Source: Macrolepiota albuminosa (lineage: Eukaryota > Basidiomycota > Agaricomycetes > Agaricales > Agaricaceae). From it: DNA of 64,000 nt. Location of the stretch: positions 1,784,183 to 1,848,182 of the forward strand of contig JAMWFC010000117.1 in NCBI GenBank assembly GCA_027475525.1, read 5' to 3'. Under the pieces are notes generated by a model. That model was not told where the DNA came from. It saw nothing but the letters and a program-made list of their open reading frames with translations, and searched no databases. A program made the translations under genes and the position numbers. This document shows positions 22,204 through 32,875 of the stretch, one piece after another (within the stretch, counting starts at the first letter, position 1; each line of letters opens with the position of its first letter).

Positions 22204-23500
22204 TGTCACAACACAACCCTCCCCCCCACCTGGAACCACCTCAGGACACTTCCAGGACCTCATCTGGAACCTCTTCTCTGACTCCACAACAACACATTGA
22301 CTGGCACACTTGACTGGCATGCATACTTGAGATTGGTACACACTTCATGACTTTAAGTTTATTAACCCTGGTCTTGTCTTAGAACCCCCAGTTCTCAACT
22401 CGACCTTAACCTCAACCCACTTTCAACTTCTTTGATCCCTAGACTAAGTCTCTGACTCCAGGTATTCCCTGTTTAACCCTGGAGCATGGTCCAGAGTTTT
22501 CCAGACACCTGAGTACACATAGATCAAGTCCACTTTACAAGGGCATTGCTTTTCTAGAAGGCCCCCAAGTCAGCAGTACCTGACACAGAGGGTCAATACC
22601 CCTGACTGCCTTGCAGCCTTGTGCTGCAACTACATCTGGAGTTCTAATAGCAGAACACAAACAATCAAGTCAGTATATTTCATACTGAATACATGAGGCA
22701 CATTGTGCCCTTGTTGACTAAGTGCTACTATGTGTGCTGAAGCATAGCACTGTAGTTGCACCTGTGTGGTGAATCTTGTCACCTCTGGGTATAACTCCCA
22801 GAACACCTACAAATGCATGGTGAAAGCAGTTTTCAACCGCTGATCTTCTGCTCTAGCATTGTTATCCATCAACAAATCAGTGGCCTCCTCAGAGAGTTCA
22901 TCAGACTTCTTGGCCTTTTCTCTGACAGGGGTGTGTGGAAAGTAATTTTCCATAGTATCTGCTTCCAAGTCTGCAGCCTCCTCAGGTACCTCTTCTATGT
23001 GGGCCTCCACTATCCTGGTGGTATATGAACCCACCATGGCCTAATTGGTCCCATTATTCCAGTTCTGGGGCACATACACACCAGCCCATACTGACAAATT
23101 GGTGACTACTGAGGTGCTTGTAGTGCCTATCAGCTGGCCTGACCTTGTCCAGAGGTCCTTTGGATGCTAATCAACCAGACCATCTAGGTCCTCCAGGCAA
23201 CTGAGTAATTGGAGAAGTTAATCCTCCAGGCATCCAATGCTGGCCTTTATGTGTTGAGTCCTCAGCTCTCCAGGCCTCATCATGTATCCCAGCCAGGTCA
23301 GACCTCTGATCTCAATCTCAAGCCTTGGGCACCTCCTGGCCCAATGATAACATCTGCATGCCTTGGTTCTTGTCTGGGTCATTCTTTGAGTTGTGGGCAT
23401 TGTGCCCACTATTTATGGTGACTATAGAAACAGAGTTACTCATCAATCTCTTGTTTGAAATTTGCATAGTGTGGCTGTGTAAGAAGCTTGAGAAGCTGAT
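22048..23500 (-). pseudogene. Coding-like minus-strand remnant, possibly gag of an E-family element
   Basis: Read on the minus strand, 23410-22800 is open with few stops and has an acidic, Glu-rich end (HIEEVPEEAADLEADTMENY). It lies just downstream (minus strand) of an E-family LTR, so it may be the 5' end of such an element. An F-family solo LTR (22204-22585) splits it; coding-like sequence (VELVEVLAWAQEVPNVLL) continues below. No direct similarity to the D/E gag was visible. Confidence 0.3.
22204..22585 (+). repeat. F-family solo LTR (decayed)
   Basis: Starts TGTCACAAC and ends ACCTGACA; its right half follows the F 5' LTR (62114-63049) closely with CG changed to TG/CA. Exact 5-bp flanks CAGAG (22199-22203, 22586-22590) show insertion followed by LTR-LTR recombination. 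Confidence 0.85.
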
Positions 23501-23641
23501 AGAGTTCTGTCAACAAACTCTGTGACTGACCTTGTATACTAGGCAAATGATCCTAGCTGGCAGATTCAACAAAATGTAACAAAATTACAAGTTTGTGAGT
23601 ACTTAAAAGTCACACTGCACAGAATCCCAGTCTATTGACTA

Positions 23642-25226
23642 CAGTGGCTCAAAAAACTGTCCTAATGTTTCATACTTTTTGAAAGATGACATTGGCATGA
23701 AGGATGGGAAGTACTTAAAATCCTGATTAAATCATGTAAAATACTATGGCATCATAGCTACAAAATGAACCTAGGCTTATGTAATCAAGATCAAAACTGA
23801 TAGAGGAATAGCCATTTTAAAATATTCATTCATTGGGACAGTTTTTTGAGCATCTTCAATTTTAGTATCTAGTACTTTGTATGTCCTCCATTTGCCTTGA
23901 TAACTGCTTGAATCCTTCTAGGCATGCTTTCTATTAGTCTTGGGCATACCTCTGGTAGTATTTCATCCCACTCCTTTGCAACCCTCTCCCATAATTCATG
24001 CACACCATGAGGTGTTTCATACTGCCTAAGTTGCTCCTTGAGATACTCCCAGAGATGTTCAATAGGGTTGAGATCAGGGGATTGGGCTGGCCACCAAAGA
24101 ACATCAAAGTTGTTGTCCTCAAACCACTTGTCAGCCCTCTTGAAGTTGTGTTTGGGGTTATTGTCCTGTTGAAAGTAGCGGGCACCCTCTTCCATCTCTA
24201 ACTTCTCAAAGCTCTCCTTTGTTCCATTATCCAAGATTTCACAGTACTGCTCTGCATTCATGATCCCCACCACCTCCACAAGCTTTCCTACCCCATTCCA
24301 ACCCATACAGCCCCATACCATGAGATTATTCCCTCCTCCATGCTTCACAGTAGGTGTAGTTGTTTGGTCTAAAATGCCTTCTCCTCATAGCTTCCACACA
24401 TACTGCTTCCCATCTGACCCAATTCTGTTAATCTTTGTCTCATCTGTCCATAACACCCTTTTCCAGTCCTCCATAGTCCAGTTCTGATGCTCCTGAGCCC
24501 ATTTAAGCCGCAGTTGTTGATGTCTAGCTTTGAACATAGGAACTTTTCTCTTAGTAGCAGACTGATACCTCTTCTCTTTCAATACATTCCAGACAGTCTG
24601 GAGAGAGACAGGGTTGTAAATGATGCTGTTGATAAAATTGGTGGCCTGGACAGCTGTATCAAGTCTCTCAGCTGAGATTTGTCAAACAATAGCCTGTTTA
24701 TCACGTGGAGTAAGCTTAGCAGGATGGCCTCCAGGATGGTTTTCCTTGTCTATCTTCAACTCTCTACCAATCCTCCCAATAGTAGACTTTTCTAAACCAG
24801 TTTGAGCCTCAATCTGACACAGAGAATACCCTTGAGCAAGAACAGTAGAGTGTTATGCAGGAGGAATAGGTTTCATGATGGTGGTTAAAGGTCAAGATGT
24901 GGTTCAACCAGCTTGAACTACTCCCAAATATATCTAAACATGGTCACATGACTTTGTTTATCTTCCCACATGCAACTTACTCTGTATTTCTGAGTAAAAT
25001 AGGGATAAACCTAAAAAATTAAAAATGCTCAAAAAACTGTCCCAATGAGTGAATATTTTAAAATGACCATTGCTCCATCAGTTTTGATCTCAATTACATA
25101 AATCTAGATTCATTTTGTAGCTACAATGTCATAGGATTTAATTAGGACTTTAGACACTTCTCATCCATCATGCCAATGTCATCTTTAAAAAAGTATGAAA
25201 CATTGGGACAGTTTTTTGAGCCACTG
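23642..25226 (-). mobile_element. Tc1/mariner-type DNA transposon (inactive)
   Basis: 1585 bp with terminal inverted repeats of about 200-210 bp (23642-23851 and 25027-25226). Each repeat carries the 17-bp core GGCTCAAAAAACTGTCC at its outer end and, inverted, a near-identical core at its inner end (23835-23851, 25027-25043), an IR/DR-like arrangement. It is flanked by TA on both sides (23640-23641, 25227-25228). The other E-family LTR has a single TA at this spot, which proves the insertion site. Confidence 0.93.
23869..24876 (-). pseudogene. Tc1/mariner transposase, DD34E type, broken
   Basis: 336 codons, the usual Tc1 length. An N-terminal helix-turn-helix region (YSLCQIEAQTGLEKSTIGRI) and a second DNA-binding segment lead to the catalytic triad: LWTDETKINR, FQQDNNPKH and DLNPIEHLWEYLKEQ; the second D and the E are 34 residues apart. 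Three in-frame stops: TAA after MKPIPPA, TGA in the sequence IV*QISAER, and TGA in VWKL*GEG; both TGA fit CGA (Arg). The element depends on another source of transposase, if it moves at all. Confidence 0.9.
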
Positions 25227-25381
25227 TATGTAGTATAACACAAAAATAAGCTGCTTAATAAGCAGCAGATAAGTAAGTATATATATATAAGATTATATTA
25301 TAATAAATGTAATATAATTTCTACTACTACTAACTACAGGCTATGTGGCCATGGCCACATAGCACAATAATATGCTACACA

Positions 25382-25947
25382 AGCATAACTCTTCCACTGG
25401 ATCTTCCAGTAAAGGAAAGGGTAAATGTCATAAATTAGCACCTGCTACTCCTATTTTGTTATCATCCACAGGAAACAGGTTCACTAATAACCGGGAAGGA
25501 GGAGAGTTTGTTTGATTTGTGTGTGTTTGACGGACTGCATTTGTGAGGTCCCATCTAACCTCGAAGGGAAAGGCATATCGAGTCGGACCTTGGCTCCTAA
25601 TTCCAAAATGATCTTTGCACAGACAATGTGCAACTCATAGGCTTCCGGGACAAGAAACCGCGCCGTTGGCCTGAAGAGAAGACAGCTGACAAGTGGCGTA
25701 AGAAGGAAGCTATGTAACGGCCTTCGGGTAACATTACCCCACTTGTGAAAACGTGGATGCTTGTAAGGGGGACTGAACGCCGACGGATGATGAACGGCTG
25801 GTTCCCTCGCTTGGAATCGATTTGGGGCCAGATGAATCGGATTATGCAAACAATGCCATTGCAGTCAATCATAAAGGAAGGTACCTCTTAGGCTCACCTA
25901 CAACCTCCCGACTCCTGCCTAACAGGCTCAAGATTAGCTACCGAACG
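25382..25947 (+). other. Upstream region of the WOPR regulator gene
   Basis: No recognised gene. Likely promoter and 5' leader; an open frame continues in phase upstream of the chosen ATG (from 25822) but its residues do not resemble the family. Confidence 0.4.
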
Positions 25948-27688
25948 ATGGCCAACAACCCCGACGTTCCTCCCTTCATTGGCTACGTTGAAACAACCCT
26001 TGATGCACTACGAGTCATCCACGCCGCTTGTCAAGGAGTGATTCCGCGCATAACTCGTCGACCAAATGACGCAGAGCGCAGGACGATGATCAGATCCGGA
26101 GCAATCTTTGTCTTTAGCGTCGAAGAGAGTGGAATCAAGCGCTGGACGGGTAAGCTAATTTAGTCTGCTGCAGACCACTGACTGACGCGGGGCCACCAGA
26201 TGGTATACCGTGGTCGCCATCTCGAATTGTTGCAAACTTCTTGGTGAGGAAATACATCCTTCAGCCGACTTCAATGGCCTACGTTTTTCTTCAGGTGTAT
26301 CGCGAGATCATCGAACGCATCCACAATCGTGGAAGCAACAAAAAGCCGTATGCCTTCGAGTGTTCGCGCGGTTCATCAGGACGGCGAGGTTCGCCTGATC
26401 ACAGCGTCGTAGCTTTCGGGAGCTCCGGCCGTTTAGCGCAGAGCCATGGCTCGACCGACCCTGGGTCATTCAAAATCAACGGGCTGATTAAAAAAGTTGG
26501 TTTGATATTCTTGCATCTAAACAGCTTGTATTTTGACTGAGCGTCGACACAGACCATTACTGTCATAATCGAAGGATCTGACATCCACCTGATTTCATAC
26601 TATACATTTGAAGATATTCGGTCAGGAAGGCTCAAGGTAAGCTGGCCGGAAAAAGACAGGACCTCACTAATGGTTTTACAGCGGCCCACAAGTCGGCCAG
26701 ACATCATGGCGTTGCCAATGCCGCCACCTCATATATTTCGCCTCACAAACTTCAGGGTTCCACCCAAGGTAGAAGTTGGACCAGACGGAAAGCATCGGCT
26801 GGTGTATGTCAACTTTGCTTGTCTTATTCTACAGCCTCATAGACTTAAATGAGCTTTAGGTGCGAAGGCGAAGACCTTGAATCTCCAACATTGGAGTGCA
26901 AGGTAGAGGAACCTACTTACCATGTTTCTACCTCGTCTCAGTGGACATCCAATTCTAATGAGCCTGAGCTTTCCCCAAGACTTGCAGGCTCGTTTAGCCC
27001 AGGGGACCCGTTATATCCTCAGCATCACTGTATCCAGTCCCATGCATCGTACTCTCGCGAGAGTACCAATGAAAGATGGCCGACTGCGCTTGAAAACCTC
27101 CGCATCGTTCCTGTTGATCGTCAATTCGTAGATTCGTGGTCTCCATCTCCTTCGCCAACAACTCATTCACCCCACAATCTATCACGTCGCAGCGATTTGG
27201 GCAATAGCTTGCCACACCACCCTAACTCATGGTCTGCAGGAGGAAATCTACAACCAGCATGCTGGAAAGCAGATTCGTACAGTAGTTCGCCTCCAACCAG
27301 TGTACAACAGCCGGACCGCACACGCATTCGGTCTGATACCCTGTTAGAAAATTCCAGCTCAACGTCACATCGTTTGGAAGCCGAGTCTGTCCCCATCCAT
27401 CACTTCAGTCGAGAGAATCACCCGCAGCGACCATCATGGAGCCCTCGGGAGACGACAGGCCTGGAGAAGTATTCGCGCTCACAATCATCTTTCACCAATA
27501 CTAGTCCATCTCTACCTTTCAGCGCAAATGGCCATCATAGAATGGCTAACGGTTTTGGCACCAACTGGAACTCCGACTCCAACGACAGCCCCATGGACAC
27601 GACGCTTCATTCTATCGAGAGACAGCCAGTATCCTCGTATGAAAGTTCTTATCTGTCTTCAAAGTCCAGAAGGGTTTTCGGCTGTTGA
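25948..27688 (+). CDS. Gti1/Pac2 family (WOPR domain) transcriptional regulator
   Basis: Six exons: 25948-26149, 26200-26243, 26295-26495, 26553-26636, 26682-26803 and 26860-27688. Introns are 45-57 nt with GT..AG ends and the spliced frame has 494 codons with no stop. The N-terminus (FIGYVETTLDALRVIHAA, RRTMIRSGAIFVFSVEE) and the second half (WTDGIPWSPSRIVANFL, REIIERIHNR; KINGLIKKTITV) are the two conserved blocks of the WOPR DNA-binding domain. After RVPPKVEVGPDGKHRLVCE comes a long Ser/Thr/Pro-rich, probably disordered tail, as is usual. Family members (Wor1, Ryp1, Pac2) control cell-type or developmental switches in the nucleus. The start ATG is chosen because the family begins a few residues before the GY-ETT motif. 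It is the best preserved host gene here. Confidence 0.88.
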
Positions 27689-27759
27689 AGAGTATGGTGA
27701 CCATTAGCTATTTACGTCAAACGTTCCCGCCTCCCTATGTCGACGACCTGAGATGACTT

Positions 27760-28119
27760 CTATATGTTCAGTATCTTGTATAGACATATGTTCAGCAACC
27801 ACGTAGAAATTACCAGAGATAATTCATGATTTGAAGAATAATTCCACAAACAGTCGAAATGATCGACTGTGACTGTCCATCTTGTCCGTGTATCTCGGTG
27901 GCCCTGCATTTCCGCCGGGAGGTAGGTTGCATGAGCGTCTAATTTTAAGACGCGGTGACCGAGGATGCCTACTGATTCCGCTGGACCGCAAATGCCTCCG
28001 AGGGCTTCGATGAGAAATGGAAGACATTGCACGTCGCTTCTAAATGGCATAACACCGAGACAAGTGTTCCAGAGACTCGCGGGTTTACTATTATATTTCC
28101 TTGGTATAGCCTCGAACAA
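27760..28119 (-). other. Unidentified minus-strand coding-like segment
   Basis: 119 open codons, convergent with the WOPR gene. Composition looks protein-like (LPFLIEALGGICGPAESVG, LPAEMQGHRDTRTRW) but no family was recognised. It may be a terminal exon or a remnant. Confidence 0.3.
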
Positions 28120-28599
28120 AAGGGCAGCTTGTCTGATACTGCTCGTATGCCCGAGTTACCGAATATCCCTATAGATATAGATAAAACGACAAGACTTCAG
28201 TGGCCTAAAAAGGGTTCTTACTCCGGGTCAGTGGCGCTAAGAAATCTGAACAGCTTGCCTATGTCTAACGAGAGAGAAAAAAAGCAAACCTGCCAGAGTT
28301 ATCGTCTCCTCCCTCTACGTGTAGTTATTCATTTCGAGTTCATGCAAGTCAGTGTATGCGTGTGTACGTGCGTGACATAAACATACACCAGAATCCTCCG
28401 GAACGCTTTCGTTTCCAAGCCCTTCTACATGACACTTCACAAGAGTTTTGACATGCATGTCACGGCTCCTCGCTCTCTTTTGTGGATCCATAAAGATGGC
28501 TGCACAACAAAATATGGCATACTTATAATTGAAACAATCAGGTGTGGACGAATCCAAGATCGCCCTTCTACCATTTCATGATACAATTGATCCTATAAG

Positions 28600-29170
28600 A
28601 GAGGTCAGTGGCATCAATATGCAGCTAAAATAGACAGACGCCGGTGGGCTGGATTGATTTGACAACTAATGGAAATTCGTTTGGAAGCGGCGATGTCAAT
28701 GTAGACCACGATCAATTTCTATTTGTGCCTTGTCTTCCTATGAGAGCGTGAACGCGGGGGTTTTCAAATGGCACCACTTGCATTAAGCTCGGGTCTATGA
28801 CCGTACTCCGTTTACTTGAGTCCAACGTCCCTGTCAAAGTAATTGGATGGGATTCGATATCGGGGAATGAAGCTACTACAACAAGTGAGAAAATTGACTC
28901 TTGTGTGGACGTAACTCTAGGGTCTGTTCTTGCGATATGAAGCGATCTCGAGGCGCAGAAGGACTGAGAAGCCGAACTTATAGTATAACGATATGGTAAA
29001 GGGTTAGCAATATCTGAATTGAGCTGCTTGCAAGCATCTGTAAGCCACAGTTGTTAGCAATTTTTAATGAAAATTCCGTAAGATAACGACCGCCCCGATA
29101 TCCCGAAATGACCTTGTTAATCCAGTCGCGTTCAAGCTTGAAACTATTTGCCGTAGTGAAGAAAGAGTTC
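28600..29170 (-). pseudogene. Unidentified degenerate host-like gene, minus strand
   Basis: Two protein-like segments: upstream FKLERDWINKVISGYRGG with RYLTEFSLKIANNCG (about 29145-29010), and after a plausible acceptor TTACAG a longer one with LDSSKRSTVIDPSLMQVV and PFENPRVHALIGRQG (about 28985-28690). A stop (TGA in NRN*SWSTL) interrupts the second. No family recognised. Confidence 0.3.
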
Positions 29171-29591
29171 GTATGCAGAGTATTACTTAACGCGAGATAA
29201 TTATCAAATGAAGATGCCTGAAAAGCTTGGACACTCCGGGTCCTAAAATTGAGCCAAGGGTAGGTTCTTCTGATTCTTTATCTGGAGAGATAGAATTACA
29301 GCGTATTCCTGGTGAAAGGTTCGGAGCATATGTCAGAAAATATTGAAATGCATTTGATGTTCTTCGATTCAGGCTTCATTTCGAAATTATACATACATTG
29401 AGCCTGTCGAAGAAAAGAAAAAAAAAGTCAATGTCACATGACGCATCACAAGGAGGAACGCGTGAGCTCGAGGGTGACGCAAACGGTTTACCTCCCACTT
29501 TGCTTGGCAGATAACGGCAGATAACTACCCAGTCATGTGGTAGGTCAACCACGCAAACAGGTATCTAATCAGAGATTTCTCTAACGCCCAA

Positions 29592-30520
29592 ATGTCTGAT
29601 TTTCCAATACACTCGGCCACACGGAACAGTATGTAGATTTTTCGGTTTCCCTAGTATTTGCCACGATCCTACCTGATTTTTGTCAGAGCAACTTCCTCTT
29701 CTCCGAGCACTCGTGGTGGAAACCCAAAAGATGTGAATTCCTTTCATCAAGTATGTGCTTTTTTTTTTATCTGATGATTGGACCAACAGGATGAAAGAAC
29801 GCCCCTGCACTGGGTCGCATCCTCTGGGGTGATTGTCTCGTTCCTCATTGATCGAAAAGCCGATGTGGATAAACCCGATATTAGCGGCTGGACACCCCTT
29901 CACATTGCAGTTTTGGTGGCATAGCTTGTACGTGTGTATACTCAAACTTATTTGTTGCTCAATTCAGTAAGTGCTGGCCACGATAATGTCAAAGAACTGA
30001 TAGGTGTTGGTGCCGACGTAAACAGGTCTGTCACGTCACCTTCAAAAGTCTAATATGCTCTGAGGGTGGAGAAACAGGAAGAATAACAAAGGAAACACCC
30101 TTTCAAGTTCTGGCTCTTTCTTCTTCAAGGTTTTATATCGAACAACGAGGCTTCCGAATCCTCCAGGCACTATGCCGCATCCAAGTTTCGTATAGATGTA
30201 AGCCGTGATATTGTCAAACTCCTCATTCGCAGGCTGACTGTTATGCTCCAGACTGGCCAGCTCCTAATTGCTAGGGGTGCAGATGTGAGTCTTTTACGGG
30301 CTTATAACCGAGGAGTCCTAAACCTCTTTGTTAGATCAACGCAAAGGGCAAAGCCAACCAAATTCCTCTTTCTGTAATCACCTTCTCTTTGCTTCCCCGC
30401 TTCTAATATATATCGAATCAAGCCATCGCGCCGAGACTACCGGCTCAGTTGGATTCATTCGACTTTTATTGGATACCTCTAATTCGGGGTCACTAAGACT
30501 CGTTTGAATGCTTCTGATCG
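29592..30520 (+). pseudogene. Broken Nas6/gankyrin-like ankyrin-repeat gene (26S proteasome chaperone family)
   Basis: Exon-like pieces carry successive ankyrin repeats: MSDFPIHSATRN, QLPLLRALVVETQK, DERTPLHWVASSGVIV, SGWTPLHIA, SAGHDNVKELIGVGADVN, HYAASKFRIDV, GQLLIARGADINAKGKANQ and TGSVGFIRLLLDTS. Order and wording fit the p28/Nas6/PSMD10 family. The frame fails: a single-base loss near 29730, a lost GT donor after LHIA near 29912, a missing middle and a TGA near 30507. It reads as a dead duplicate of a proteasome-assembly chaperone gene, its end replaced by repeats. Confidence 0.6.
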
Positions 30521-31159
30521 CATTGGTGTGTATGTCTCCTGTCCCTTTGTTTGACACAGGACTCAGTTGGATATCAGTTGGATAGTAAACGACCATACTT
30601 TGTATCTAGCTACCTGTTTGACACAAGACTAATGTTTGAGTTAGTTGAGTTGGTATCGCATCATAAGGTAAAGTAACACACAACTCAGTCGGGTAGTAAA
30701 TGACTGAGGTGGTGTTGTCTCCGTTTCCGATCCGTATCCTTGTGTTACTATGTTACTATTTTGATATCTACCTCTGCTAAGTAAATAGCTAAGGACGAAT
30801 CTGTTAGGACATGCCTTGATAGACCTAGTAAAAGATATAAGGTAAAAGGGCAAGTGGGTAGCATCAAAACCCTGTAGGGAAAGCTTGCCACCACTGCAAA
30901 AGAAATACACAGCATTGTGCAAAGACTATACTAAAAGTGAAAACAGGATCTGGCACCACTTGCAGCAAGCCTATTCACTTGCCCCCAAATACAACCAGCT
31001 AGTTGAATGGTGAACATGTGCCAGAGTGAGGCAAAGAAGTGAGCCTGTCAACTAGTTTCGATAGTAATTTCAGAGCTTGCATTTGGACATAATACCAGAT
31101 CTAGTACATTTGGAATCCTACCTAGATAAAATTTAGTGTTGTGCAATGGCCATACAGAG
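30521..31159. other. Degenerate repeats, no gene
   Basis: Contains diverged repeats around ACTCAGTTGGATA and TGTTTGACACAGGACT / TGTTTGACACAAGACT (30540-30700). Nothing coding was supported. Confidence 0.35.
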
Positions 31160-31188
31160 CAGTTGTCAATAAAAAGAGACTTAGCGAC

Positions 31189-31647
31189 TCATCTGATTCT
31201 AGTGGCAATCTCTTGAGATATTACACTCTTCTTGACTAATTCCTTACAATGGCTATCGGTATTTTGAAAGACTTCTTCCAAAGATTGTCTCCTAAAGTCA
31301 GAAAATCTAGGACAGTCTACAAAGATATGGTGTTCATCCTGGAGTGCCAATTTGCATCTGAAACAACAATAAGGTACAGAAAGTTTGCCTCTTGAGTAAA
31401 GATGAGCAGCTGTCAGAAGCTGACCAGCATGAGCATAAAGTTGTGTTACTGCCAAGTAGCAAGAAAATGTGTGTAAATATGGATCCTCAGGAGGCGATCC
31501 AGTATCATAAATGAGGCACTGAAGTTGTAGTCTGACACTAAGTTCCAATTTTTGAGCGGTGATTAGTGCAAGCCTGTGTTCAATGTAAAGCCTGGTGTTA
31601 GATTGAATCCAGCCATCAATGGAGTTGTAGAGCATATAATTGTCCAT
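31189..31647 (-). pseudogene. LINE C-terminal zinc-binding region (zf-RVT like)
   Basis: Open for 152 codons. Contains YCCFRCKLALQDEHHIFVDC, that is C-x2-C-x7-HH-x4-C, the reverse-transcriptase zinc-binding pattern, with PRFSDFRRQSLEEVF after it. Confidence 0.7.
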
Positions 31648-31670
31648 AAAAAATGTTGGGATTGGGGTGT

Positions 31671-31824
31671 ATGGAGTATCCCTATTGGATTGAGCATTGA
31701 CTGCATGTCAGTCAGCAGCAGTGTTAAGGATTGAAGCTAAAGTGTTGATGGAGTATCCCTATTGGATTGAGCATTGACTGCATGTCAGTCAGCAGCAGTG
31801 TTAAGGATTGAAGCTAAAGTGTTG
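31671..31824. repeat. Exact 77-bp tandem duplication
   Basis: Copies 31671-31747 and 31748-31824 are identical; located in the LINE at the end of the RNase H region. Confidence 0.95.
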
Positions 31825-32381
31825 ATGTTTGCATGTCTCTTTGTGTATTTAATGATAGTGGGGCATCTGTCAAGAATAGCAAGTAGCCAGTGATAATACA
31901 AACAAGCATTCATATGTTGGAGTTTGCTTTCCACATTGATGATGGTTCGACTATTATCAATAAGTCTGACTGAGTTGAGATGATCTGTGTAGATCAGCAC
32001 ATTATTTGGTCTATCATGCGATATGATGAGACCTGTGATTAAGCCAATCAGCTTGCCATGAAGTATTGAGATGTTTCTGCCACTTAGTTTTAAACAAACA
32101 GTTTTGCTGCCTGTAACCGCAGCGGTAACGGATTTGTGATTGAATAGGCTTGCAGCCACTGGAATCATTGAACCATTTATTCCCCATTGATTGGAATCAT
32201 AAGATCCATCAGTCAGATTGAGTGTGCTGTTAGAGATTAGGGCCATTATATAGTTTCAGTGATTTTCTATCTAGAACTTTTAGTATACAGCAGATCGGAT
32301 TGCCTGTTGTAAAGCATGCCAATATGTATGTAGAAACAAGCTTTCTTGGCTAACATCCAGTTTTGTTTCTGAGTGTCCAAC
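31785..32381 (-). pseudogene. LINE RNase H region
   Basis: LTDGSYDSNQWG supplies the first Asp, HGKLIGLITGL replaces the expected Glu motif, LIYTDHLNSVRLI gives the second Asp, and KYTKRHANINTL fits the final His region. Upstream continuity is cut by the A-family LTR. Confidence 0.65.
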
Positions 32382-32441
32382 TGTAAGAGCGACCTCTAGA
32401 GGCTGTGGCTCAGTCACACAGCTGGCAGAGGGAGATCCAAA

Positions 32442-32595
32442 GTGTATTAGAATATATACTGACAATATCATGATAGCTACTCACCTGGCAGAGGGAGATC
32501 CAAAGAGAACAAGTCTAGGTGTATTAGAATATATACTGACAATATCATGATAGCTACTCACCTGGCAGAGGGAGATCCAAAGAGAACAAGTCTAG
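32442..32595. repeat. Exact 77-bp tandem duplication
   Basis: Copies 32442-32518 and 32519-32595 inside the A-family solo LTR. Confidence 0.95.
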
Positions 32596-32721
32596 GATTC
32601 CCTATGCCAGGTTGTTCTGGGGCCTCTGAAGCATGGGAAACAACTGTACAGTACAACAAAACCTTAAAAACTCGAAAATTGCCTACACAAACAATTGCAC
32701 AAATAAGGGGCAAACTCTGGC

Positions 32722-32875
32722 AAACTCTGGCTTATATAAGTGGTCTGGAAGCAGTGCTGAGGGGCCCACACTTGTCTGAATGGTAGCTAAAGAACCAGAA
32801 ACTCTGGCTTATATAAGTGGTCTGGAAGCAGTGCTGAGGGGCCCACACTTGTCTGAATGGTAGCTAAAGAACCAG
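32722..32875. repeat. Exact 77-bp tandem duplication
   Basis: Copies 32722-32798 and 32799-32875 inside the A-family solo LTR. Confidence 0.95.

Larger units (their letters stand above)
23575..25381 (-). repeat. E-family LTR (minus orientation) split by a Tc1/mariner element
   Basis: Left part 23575-23641 and right part 25229-25381 together match the E 3' LTR at 52054-52293, with the same TGTAAC..CTACACA ends. A perfect 22-bp palindrome sits at 25341-25362 (arms CTATGTGGCCA). No target duplication was found, so it may be one LTR of a rearranged element. Confidence 0.8.
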
